A DNA stretch of 64,000 nucleotides from Pomphorhynchus laevis (Eukaryota > Acanthocephala > Palaeacanthocephala > Echinorhynchida > Pomphorhynchidae), in NCBI GenBank assembly GCA_012934845.2, contig WNNJ02000525.1, positions 27,513 through 91,512 of the forward strand, read 5' to 3'. Below are positions 1 through 9,142 of this stretch, piece after piece. Under the pieces are notes generated by a model. It ran no database searches. It saw only the letters and a program-made list of their open reading frames with translations, and was not told the origin of the DNA. Made by a program: the position numbers and the translations under genes. Numbering within the stretch: the stretch's first letter is position 1; every line of letters starts with the position of its first letter.

Positions 1-1867
1 GTATCATCAGCATATACCACTAGATGTTGATCACATTTAAAATTCTTGAATAGAACAATGGATGCAGCAAGATATAAGATAGGAGAAAGTGGGGATCCTT
101 GAGGTACACCCGTAATAGGGTAGAACTGACGCGCGTCAGGGTCGTCTTCATAGTAGAACCGCTTGGTGTACAGCAATATCTCCACCCTGTTAACAATTCT
201 CGCAGGCAACCCGAGGGACCTGAGAGAGGAGATAACGAAGGGAATGGAGATCCGGTCAAATGCAGCTGAAAAATCAAGAAAAACAGCCACAGCAAGCTGA
301 TGACTATTATCCTGACAAAACTGATGCACTTCACCAATTGCTGAATGGACCGAGCTCCCTTTGACAAACCCATGAAAACTCGGTGGGATCAAATTACGCC
401 TACATAAATGAACGCGGATTCTACGCGCAAGCGCTTTCTCGTAGATGGATATGAGGGCGTTTTGAATCGAGATGGGCCGCAGATCTTTAGGACAAGTGAT
501 TAATCTCTTTTTAGGTAAAAAAAACTCGACGGCTGATGTTGATGTCCGCTATGTCAGACGGGGAGGCTAATAGCATTGTGATGGCGACCTCCTTTCTCTG
601 ACTGTATGTCAAAAGCTGACAGACACGAGTGGTGAGTGGCGCGTGGGATTTGGAGGTGCCCGGGAGTGGTCCCCAGGAGTTAAGGATATCTGTAACAGAT
701 AAATCCCTTCTCCTGAAGTCACACCAAGGCGGGATTGGTTGGGGAGATTGAGTAGCTCCATAATTATGTAAGGAAAGTGACTCCTCTAAAACTTTGTCAA
801 GGCCTATGCTACCAATCCAAACCAAGGCTCTATCCTTCCAGCAAACAAACTTCTCCTTCTTGAATATCTTCCAGAAGGAATCCTGAGAAGGGTTTAGGCG
901 AGCAATGCTTGCCCTATCCCTGCGCAGCTGGAGCCTATATCTAGAGCTCCAATATTCATTCGAGAGGATATGTCTGGCGGAAACAGAGAGATTGGGAAGG
1001 TGTAACATTTTAGCTAGGACCTTGAGCTTTGTTGGAGTAGGATTGTATATTCGACCTTTATAGGTAGTCGGAAGGATCGCGGTAGCTTGCGATGAGAGGT
1101 AGGAATTAAATTCGGTCAAACTCTCAATTCCAATTCTGGGGAAGAGTTGGATAGCTGCCTGAAAGAAGGCCACTCTAATAGGGTCAAAGTGAAACCTTCT
1201 TCTAAGCAACGTATCGTCATCTAGCCTCCAGCGAATTAGGTCATGAGAGGTGGTCTGTTGTTGACGCGACTGCTCGGTGCAAATGGGTTTCAACAACCAC
1301 ATCTTATGTAGCAGTAATATGTCGAGGAGAGAATTTGTTGTAGAGCAATGAAAGATTGGGGAAGGTGGTTTATGAATAAGATAGTCGATCCTTGCTCTTC
1401 GGAGTGCTGCATTAATCCAACGACCAGTTCTGTCGTTGAAGTCACCAAGTAACATGTCATAACCGCTCCCCAATATTTGATCCAGGAGGTTACGGTTCTT
1501 GTGAATTTCTCCTGGCCGAATATAGACATTGGCTATGCTTATACGCTTACCGTTCTTACAAAGTGATATAGCTAAACAAGATAGGACTGGACCAGAATAG
1601 TTTAATAGGAGGGATGATCTTACTGAGCTTTTTACTAGGGTTAAAAGACCTTGAGATGAAGAGGAGTGAGGGGGTTATGTAAGGAGTAAAGTGGGTGTAT
1701 ATGTGCTTAGGGATAAATCGAGTAATATCCTGGGGGAGACGGATAGACTGCGTCTCCTGAAGGACTATAACATCTGCATCTCTACCAGATAGAAGGCTAA
1801 GGGCGGAAGCACCTCCCGAATTCCACTGAAGGATATTCAGTGAAAAAGGCCCTTGATTACTTCCCAT
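1..1867 (-). pseudogene. LINE ORF2 (endonuclease + reverse transcriptase), broken
   Basis: The frame begins at 1867 with an endonuclease N-terminus (MGSNQG..., LNILQWNSGG) and a QET active-site motif. It changes frame near 1555, where the stretch ISIANVYIRPGE leads into LLGDFNDRTG, the second endonuclease motif. It then stays open to about 511, including the pre-RT linker (LLTYSQRKEV). Frame is lost again at an A-run near 520, in the segment before the RT fingers motif. RT motifs A, B and C lie in 1-510: DFSAAFD, GVPQGSPLSP and YADDT in translation. At least two frame changes are present, and the one near 1555 is shared with the mirror copy. Confidence 0.85.
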
Positions 1868-1898
1868 TGCGTAAGTGTTACCGAAGTGGGACGCCCTC

Positions 1899-3110
1899 CA
1901 CCTAGTCGCAACTAGAGGCGGAAAGGTCGCCTTTACCGCTTCCCGTCACGACAAATGGAGTCGCTTGCCCACGGGCGATATCTTCATTTCCCTCGTTAGC
2001 CATAGCCCAGATCGAATCCTTCCGAGCAAGCTTCAGAGCAGCTATGCTCAGCGCTGACCCGTTTCGTTTCTTAGATTTTGGTGGCTTCTTAATATTGTTA
2101 GTCTTCCCAGAAGGAGGAGAACGGAAGGATTCCGCTAATTGACCCACCAATTTTTGGACCAACTTTTCAAGTTGAATCATTGATGCCTGATGCTGCATTT
2201 TAATAAGTTTAAGAATTTCCGTATCCGGCATCATGTCGTCTTTCTTGTTAGACGAGACAGCTTCCACGAAGCTAGTCGGTTTTGCTGTCACACCCCTGTG
2301 TCTCTTTTGGTACGCTTTAAAGATTTAACACTTTTTTGACCATGCAGGGTGCTCACCACTGCAGTTTGCGCAAAATGGCTTACTTTCGCACTTCTCAGGA
2401 TGTATAGCAGTTGTACCACACACGCCGCACTTATGGGGTAGAGAACAGCCAGCAGACCAATGCCCCCACTGATGGCAATTGTTGCAGTGAGGGTACGTTA
2501 GTGAGTCGGTTTCGATTATTGAAAATCTCAAATTATACCCTATAAAGGATTGCATGTCGAAATCGATAGTTTTAGAGCTTCATCAATCGGGGCATTGCAG
2601 AACGCCACGGGAATGGGGAAGCCTTTAATCCCTTTTATAAAGCGCACGTTAGAGATTTTGTAATCAGTTTCTAGGGCTGATATATCTTATTCTGAAATGT
2701 ATGTGGACATGTTATTTATCTTTATTGTTACCAGGATTGGTTTGGAAGCAATTATACCTTGTTCAGAATGCTCTTTTTTAAAGTAGTCGACGTACGACAT
2801 TGCCAGATCAGGAGTGCAGAATGAGATTTTAATCTCAGATTCATAATATTTAATCGCATTGAACAATATCTTTTTTTAAATCGATCGGCAAAGCCCCTTA
2901 TAAAAACATTGAACATGTTCTGCCTTTCCAGAGGCACCAAAAGTCTGATAATCACGAGGTTGGATAATTTTGGTACCGGGGGAAGTTCCCCTTTCGAAAT
3001 ATATTCAAGAGAAGCTAGATCTCCACTTACCTCGTTTATTGCATTGGCAGGAAAATTAGTTTTCATTGAGTTCTTTGAACGCTTCCGACATGCTAAATTT
3101 ACTCATTTTT
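1899..3110 (-). pseudogene. LINE ORF1 (nucleic-acid chaperone with zinc knuckles), broken
   Basis: ORF1 proteins of this kind bind the LINE RNA and carry it to target DNA. Between 2325 and 2555 three consecutive cysteine/histidine knuckles are visible: CNNC-x4-H-x4-C, CGVC-x5-H-x3-C and CANC-x3-H-x6-C. This is the arrangement of the I/Jockey groups. A basic C-terminal part with no stop of its own follows (1902-2291). An in-frame TAA separates the knuckles from this tail. The N-terminal part (2580-3106) is split by frame changes. The mirror copy carries the same TAA. Confidence 0.82.
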
Positions 3111-3113
3111 TCG

Positions 3114-3237
3114 AAAAATGTCCGATATTTTTGACCGAAAATACGTTCTGCACATAATTTAAAAAATTTATGCACACCACCGATATTCTAACTAATTACT
3201 AAATAGTGCGTGATTTTTATTAAAAATAGTATAAAAA
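3114..3237. other. Spacer between the inverted LINE copies
   Basis: This 124-base AT-rich stretch has no coding potential that I can see. It is not present in either arm and separates two LINE 5' ends facing away from each other. No repeat matching it was noticed elsewhere in the window. Confidence 0.7.
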
Positions 3238-3244
3238 CGAAAAA

Positions 3245-4449
3245 ATGAGTAAATTTAGCATATCGGAGCGTTCAAAGAACTCAATGAAAACTAATTTTCC
3301 TGTCAATGCAATAAACGAGGTAAGTGGAGATTTAGCTTCTCTTGAATATATTTCGAAAGGGGAACTTCCCCCGGTACCAAAATTATCCAACCTCGTGATT
3401 ATCAGACTTTTGGTGCCTCTGGAAAGGCAGAACATGTTCAATGTTTTTATAAGGGGCTTTGCCGATCGATTTAAAAAAAGGATATTGTTCAATGCGATTA
3501 AATATTATGAATCTGAGATTAAAATCTCATTCTGCACTCCTGATCTGGCAATGTCGTAAGTTGACTACTTTAAAAAAGAGCATTCGGAACAAGGTATAAT
3601 TGCTTCCAAACCAATCCTGGCAACAATAAAGATAAATAACATGCCCACATACATTTCAGAACAAGATATATCAGCCCTAGAAACTGATTACAAAATCTCT
3701 AACGTGCGCTTTATAAAAGGGATTAAAGGCTTCCCTATTCCCGTGGCGTTCTGCAATGCCCCGATTGATGAAGCTCTAAAACTATCGATTTCGACATGCA
3801 ATCCTTTATAGGGTATAATTTGAGATTTTCAATAATCGAAACCGACTCACTAACGTACCCTCACTGCAACAATTGCCATCAGTGGGGGCATTGGTCTGCT
3901 GGCTGTTCTCTACCCCATAAGTGCGGCGTGTGTGGTACAACTGCTATACATCCTGAGAAGTGCGAAAGTAAGCCATTTTGCGCAAACTGCAGTGGTGAGC
4001 ACCCTGCATGGTCAAAAAAGTGTTAAATCTTTAAAGCGTACCAAAAGAGACACAGTGGTGTGACAGCAAAACCGACTAGCTTCGTGGAAGCTGTCTCGTC
4101 TAACAAGAAAGACGACATGATGCCGGATACGGAAATTCTTAAACTTATTGAAATGCAGCATCAGGCATCAATGATTCAACTTGAAAAGTTGGTCCAAAAA
4201 TTGGTGGGTCAATTAGCGGAATCCTTCCGTTCTCCTCCTTCTGGGAAGACTAACAATATTAAGAAGCCACCAAAATCTAAGAAACGAAACGGGTCAGCGC
4301 TGAGCATAGCTGCTCTGAAGCTTGCTCGGAAGGATTCGATCTGGGCTATGGCTAACGAGGGAAATGAAGATATCGCCCGTGGGCAAGCGACTTTATTTGT
4401 CGTGACGGGAAGCGGTAAAGGCGACCTTTCCGTCTCTAGTTGCGACTAG
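3245..4449 (+). pseudogene. LINE ORF1 (zinc-knuckle protein), broken
   Basis: The start is the ATG at 3245 (MSKFSISERS...). The first segment ends at a stop at 3557-3559 that the left copy lacks, where the left copy reads on as MSYVDYFKKEH. A central domain (about 3560-3790) resembles the pre-knuckle region of I/Jockey ORF1 proteins. Frame changes near 3790 and the knuckle domain follows at 3796-4026 with CNNC, CGVC and CANC knuckles. A TAA at 4024-4026 precedes a lysine-rich tail (4027-4449) in the same frame. The TAA and the 3790 frame change are shared with the mirror copy; the 3557 stop is private. Confidence 0.83.
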
Positions 4450-4483
4450 GTGGAGGGCGTCCCACTTCGGTAACACTTACGCA

Positions 4484-6936
4484 ATGGGAAGTAATCAAGG
4501 GCCTTTTTCACTGAATATCCTTCAGTGGAATTCGGGAGGTGCTTCCGCCCTTAGCCTTCTATCTGGTAGAGATGCAGATGTTATAGTCCTTCAGGAGACG
4601 CGGTCTATCCGTCTCCCCCAGGATATTACTCGATTTATCCCTAAGCACATATACACCCACTTTACTCCTTACATAACCCCCTCACTCCTCTTCATCTCAA
4701 GGTCTTTTAACCCTAGTAAAAAGCTCATTAAGATCATCCCTCCTATTAAACTACTCTTGTCCAGCCCTATCTTGTTTAGCTATATCACTTTGTAAGAACG
4801 GTAAGCGTATAAGCATAGCCAATGTCTATATTCGGCCAGGAGAAATTCACAAGAACCGTGACCTCCTGGATCAAATATTGGGGAGCGGTTATGACATGTT
4901 ACTTGGTGACTTCAACGACAGAACTGGTCGTTGGATTAATGCAGCACTCCGAAGAGCAAGGATCGACTATCTTATTCATAAACCACCTTCCCCAACCTTT
5001 CATTGCTCTACAACAAATTCTCTCCTCGACATATTACTGCTACATAAGATGTGGTTGTTGAAACCCATTTGCACCGAGCAGTCGCGTCAACAACAGACCA
5101 CCTCTCATGACCTAATTCGCTGGAGGCTAGAGGACGATACGTTGCTTAGAAGAAGGTTTCACTTTGACCCTATTAGAGTGGCCTTCTTTCAGGCAGCTAT
5201 CCAACTCTTCCCCAGAATTGGAATTGAGAGTTTGACCGAATTTAATTCCTACCTCTCATCGCAAGCTACCGCGATCCTTTCGACTACCTATAAAGGTCGA
5301 ATATACAATCCTACTCCAACAAAGCTCAAGGTCCTAGCTAAAATGTTACACCTTCCCAATCTCTCTGTTTCCGCCAGACATATCCTCTCGAATGAATATT
5401 GGAGCTCTAGATATAGGCTCCAGCTGCGCAGGGATAGGGCAAGCATTGCTCGCCTAAACCCTTCTCAGGCTTCCTTCTGGAAGATATTCAAGAAGGAGAA
5501 GTTTGTTTGCTGGAAGGATAGAGCCTTGGTTTGGATTGGTAGCATAGGCCTTGACAAAGTTTTAGAGGAGTCACTTTCCTTACATAATTATGGAGCCACT
5601 CAATCTCCCAAACCGATCTCGCCTTGGTGTGACTTCAGTAGGGACTTATCTGTTACAGATATCCTTAACTCCTGGGGACCACTCCCGGGCACCTCCAAAT
5701 CCCACGCGCCACTCACCACTCGTGTCTGTCAGCTTTTGACATAGTCAGAGAAAGGAGGTCGCCATCACAATGCTATCAGCCTCCCCGTCTGGCATAGCGG
5801 ATATCAACATCAGCCGTCGAGTTTTTATACCTAAAAAGAGATTAATCACTTGTCCTAAAGATCTGCGGCCCATCTCGATTCAAAATGCCCTCATATCCAT
5901 CTACGAGAAAGCGCTTGCGCGTAGAATCCGCGTTCATTTATGTAGGCGTAATTTGATCCCACCGAGTTTTCATGGGTTTGTCAAAGGGCGCTCGGTCCAT
6001 TCAGCAATTGGTGAAGTGCATCAGTTTTGTCAGGATAATAGTCATCAGCTTGCTGTGGCTGTTTTTCTTGATTTTTCAGCTGCATTTGACCGGATCTCCA
6101 TTCCCTTCGTTATCTCCTCTCTCAGGTCCCTCGGGTTGCCTGCGAGAATTGTTAACAGGGTGGAGATATTGCTGTACACCAAGCGGTTCTACTATGAAGA
6201 CGACCCTGATGCGCGTCAGTTCTACCCTATTACGGGTGTACCTCAAGGATCCCCACTTTCTCCTATCTTATATCTTGCTGCATCCATTGTTCTATTCAAG
6301 AATTTTAAATGTGATCAACATCTAGTGGTATATGCTGATGATACCACAGCGTTGTTCTCTGGACGCATGTGCAAAGATGTAATCTCTGACATCAGCCGTT
6401 TCTTTTTAAGATTAAAAGATCAGTTGCCCCCATCCAATCTTATTTTAAACTCCTCTAAATCACAGGTGGTTGTCTTTAATGGCGTTCCTGCCACCAAAAA
6501 GAAACTTAAGAGACTAGCACTCTCTGCACTTTCCTTCATTTTGCAGCATCAACCACTCCCCATCTTCACGAGTCGAGTAAAATATCCGGGTTTCACCGTT
6601 ACGGTGAATTGGTCGGAGAAAGCTGACCTGGATAGACTTAAACGTATCCTGAAGAAAGCTAGGTGGGCTCTGAAACAGGCCCAGCATATGTCACTGAATG
6701 GGATAACCCAAGTGCGCCTCTGGGGTACTTGGGCTATCTTGGGATTAGTCTTCTTCTCACGAGGACGTCCCCCAGAACAAAGACTAATGTTTCTCAAGCT
6801 CCTCATCTCGAGATTACCAACCATAGTCCGCCTTGACTGGACCCTTAGGTGTGTGAGAGACCCAGAATGGTTCAGTCAGAGGGCGGCGCGCTGGTGTGGC
6901 CGAGGGGCTCAGATCCCTCTGGACCTGAGGCCGTGA
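4484..6936 (+). pseudogene. LINE ORF2 (AP endonuclease + reverse transcriptase), broken
   Basis: This protein would nick target DNA and prime reverse transcription. The endonuclease begins at 4484 (LNILQWNSGG, LQETRS). Frame changes near 4795, and LLGDFNDRTG and the rest run open to 5744. A two-base deletion relative to the left copy then disrupts the frame near 5740. RT stays open from 5770 to 6936 (388 residues): DLRPIS at about 31, HGFVKGRS at 68, FLDFSAAFD at 99, GVPQGSPLSP at 156 and YADDT at 188. A thumb and C-terminus with no RNase H follow. The last residues end at TGA 6934-6936. The catalytic aspartates of the RT are intact. Confidence 0.88.
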
Positions 6937-7074
6937 ATATAAGTTGAAGATTTCAAAATACACGTCGTGAACAGCTTCTATTTAAAGTTTTCTTTTGCAT
7001 GTTTTTGTTTCTTAAGTTTTTATCAGTTATATAGTTATTAATAAAACCCTTACTTACTTATTTTTATTATAATA

Positions 7075-8165
7075 AGGGTTTTATTATTAAAAAATATATC
7101 TGATCAAATAAACTAGATAACATAATTAACAAAACCGCAAGTAATACAAATCAACCAACAGACTGCAAATTGCAGTGGTCTTCTTCTTATTCTCACTTTT
7201 ACGGCCTCAGGTCCAGGGGGATCTGAGCCCCCAACCGATCTAACACGCCGCCTTCCGACTGAACCACTCGGGGTCTTTCACCCCATGAAGAATCCAATCG
7301 GCGCGGACTATGCTGGGTAAACGAGAGACGAGTAGCTTAAGAAACCTTAGCTTTTGCTCTTAGGGACGTCCTCTCGAAAAGAAGACTAATCCCGTGATAG
7401 CCCTAAAGGCGCACTTGGATTTTCCCTTTCAATGACAGATGTTGAGCCCGTTTCAGGGTCCACCTTGCTTTCTTCAGGATACTATTCTGGTCAGCTTTCG
7501 CCTACCAGTTCACCGTAACGGTGACCCCCAGGTATTTTACTCGACTTGTGAAGGTGGGGAGTGGTTCAGAGGCAATAATGAAGAAGAGCGCAGAGAGTGC
7601 TAATCTCTTCAGTTTTGCTTTGTAGCAGGGAGCCATGAAAGACAACCATCTGCGATTCAGCGGAGTTTTAAATAAGATTGGATTTGAGTAGCTGGTCTTT
7701 TAATCTTAAAAAGAACCGGTTGATGTCAGAGACTACGTCTTTGCACCTGTGTCCAGAGAACAGGGATGTTCTCTGGAACAGGGCTGTGGTGTCATCAGCA
7801 TATGCCACAAGACGTTGTTCGCGTTTAAATGATTTAAATAGGTTAATGGAGGCAGCAAGTTATAAGATAGGAGAAAGTGGTGATCCTTGAGGCACACCCG
7901 TAATAGGGTAGTACTGACGCGCATCAGGGTCGTCTTCATGGTAAAATCACTTGATGTACAGAATTTCTACCCTGTTCACAATTCTCACAGGCAACCCTAG
8001 GGCCTGAGAAAAGAAATCACAGAGGGAATGGAGATGCGGTCAAATGCAGCAGAAAAGTTGAGGTAAACAGCCACAACTAAACGATGGATATTCTCCTGAC
8101 AAAACTGATCCACTTCATCAACTGATGAATGGACCGAGCGACCTTTGACGAACCCATGAAGATTT
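7075..8165 (-). mobile_element. Jockey-like LINE, 5'-truncated copy
   Basis: On the minus strand this matches the RT second half, the C-terminus (DPEWFSRKAA... to SPWT) and the 3' UTR of the neighbouring LINE. It converges on that copy so that the two 3' tails meet at about 7060-7075. The RT region includes the VPQGS and YADD equivalents (7730-7940) but with several frame breaks. The 5' truncation at about 8165, within the segment before RT motif A, is typical of incomplete target-primed reverse transcription. Its 3' UTR differs clearly from the plus copy, so it is an older or different subfamily member. Confidence 0.8.
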
Positions 8166-8284
8166 TTATTCATTTGATGCTATTTTCAAAAATTCCTGAA
8201 CTGTTCAACTTTGAACGTTCAATTTGTTTATTCTGAAAAAAAAATTATTTTTACGTGGCAAATGCGTGCCAGCGCACGCTTACA

Positions 8285-8745
8285 TGACCACGAAAAAAAT
8301 TTAAATCATATGTCGAGAAGGTGGGTACGGATGCGGTATTTGAATGTAATTAAGATAGGAGCGCGGTGGATGTCGAGGGGGAGTTGATTCCAGACGAGGG
8401 GTGGCGACGAGGAAGGATCGAATACCGTAGTTGTTAGAGTAATTGGGAACGTGGAGTAAGAGGGAATTACGGGAATGCAGTGATAGAGAGGTGGGGCGAG
8501 TGTCGTCTAAGAAAGGGCGGTTGATGAACAATGGGGATCCGACAGCGATGATACGAAAAGTTACGAGAAGGTGGAGTTGTATGCGAATATGGATGGCGGG
8601 TCAGAAGAGTTGGGCAAGATGTGGATGTATAGTCAAAGCGACGTACACTTAGGAGCACTCAAACGGCGGAGTGGATGATGCGTTGTAGGAGTAGGATGAT
8701 GGATTTCGGAGAATTGGCGAAAAGGCTGAGGCAGTATAATCTTCC
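8285..8745 (-). pseudogene. LINE ORF2 C-terminal relic (CR1/L2/Rex-like)
   Basis: This GC-richer block has no intact frame, but in different minus-strand frames it shows the C-terminal signature of CR1-superfamily LINE proteins. The parts are a TFRIIAVGSP-like segment, SRNSLLLHVPNYSNNYGIRSF, and TPRLWNQ/LPLDI followed by ITFKYRIRTHLL. This is the well-known 'WN-LP--I......FK..L..HL' ending. The rest of the element is missing. It belongs to a different lineage from the CR1 at 9-13 kb. The region 8166-8284 between the two LINE pieces is AT-rich with no feature seen. Confidence 0.6.
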
Positions 8746-9044
8746 TAAACTCTTCTATATCCTTCCCGTTTTTTTTGACGAAGTTTCAAAAGTGCTCCTA
8801 TATATACGTACTATTTTATTAGATATTCCGATTCAGGAGAAAACGTTGTGCTAAGGTGTTAAAGATGTTACAACGCATGTAATATTCATAACAGGATTAA
8901 GAGCTATATTTCACTGAGTTTTTACATTATTTTTCGTCATTTTTGAGAAAATCGTTTTAATCTCGATTGTTTTCTTAACTTGTACCCTATATTTATTAAC
9001 TTTATTGGTGATGGAAAAAGAGCACCATCTCGAAACAAATATTG
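8746..9044. other. Short non-coding gap
   Basis: AT-rich sequence between the LINE C-terminal relic and the CR1 3' end. I see no frame, hairpin or repeat in it. Confidence 0.5.
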
Positions 9045-9142
9045 ATGACATTGTTATTATTATTCCAATACATACCAAAGCCAAAAGGCTATTCAGACAG
9101 AGTCCAAAAAATAAAACAAAAGCAAATGGTCAGTCAACGAAA

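Larger units (their letters stand above)
1..3113 (-). mobile_element. Jockey-like LINE, left copy (cut by window start)
   Basis: Read on the minus strand, this holds ORF1 (zinc-knuckle protein) followed by ORF2 (AP endonuclease and reverse transcriptase). It runs off the window at the YADD catalytic motif of the reverse transcriptase. Three zinc knuckles in ORF1, an APE-type endonuclease and no RNase H in the full-length mate suggest the Jockey superfamily. It is the mirror copy of the element at 3238-7058. Both reading frames are interrupted, so it is a dead copy. The clade assignment is from memory of protein patterns, not from a search. Confidence 0.88.
1..6350. repeat. Large inverted repeat made of two head-to-head LINE copies
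   Basis: Bases 1-3113 are the reverse complement of about 3238-6350, separated by a 124-base spacer (3114-3237) that is not part of either arm. Only a few differences per hundred bases are visible by eye. Both arms stop at the same element position, seven bases upstream of the first ATG of ORF1. Both arms also share the same disabling changes: a TAA just after the third zinc knuckle, and frame changes near the ORF1 middle and in the endonuclease. Each arm has private changes as well. The left arm continues beyond the window. Confidence 0.9.
3238..7058 (+). mobile_element. Jockey-like LINE, near full-length copy
   Basis: The element begins at 3238, seven bases before the ORF1 ATG at 3245. It carries ORF1 (3245-4449), ORF2 (4484-6936) and a short 3' UTR ending in a CTTACTTACTTA-like tail near 7050. 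The same tail is seen in the fragment at 58553-59110, which supports this as the natural 3' end. A converging copy of the same family (7075-8165) abuts it 3'-to-3'. Both ORFs are broken. The virtually absent 5' UTR means either that the family has a very short one or that this copy is slightly 5' truncated. Confidence 0.88.

Noticed and set aside
1-20. TCATCAG / CTGATGA strings at 1-10, 6333-6342, 7793-7800 and 8115 as hammerhead boxes
   Set aside because: They encode the YADD region or other conserved LINE codons, and no GAAA box or helices follow.
1875-2057. Frames opposite LINE ORFs (for example 1875-2057 plus, 6549-6824 minus, 10391-10693 plus, 11015-11221 plus, 36562-36834 plus)
   Set aside because: They are shadows of real LINE coding on the other strand and have no motifs of their own.
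6860-6933. tRNA-like string at the end of LINE ORF2 (GGCTCAGATCCC; also 7202-7275 minus with a 5-bp/7-base T-arm-like hairpin)
   Set aside because: The sequence is in frame and reads as the conserved ORF2 C-terminus (DPEWFS...). No acceptor stem pairs, so the T-arm resemblance is most simply coincidence.
8285-8745. GC-rich block as a host exon or CpG-type promoter
   Set aside because: Its translation shows the characteristic CR1-superfamily LINE C-terminal motifs across frames.
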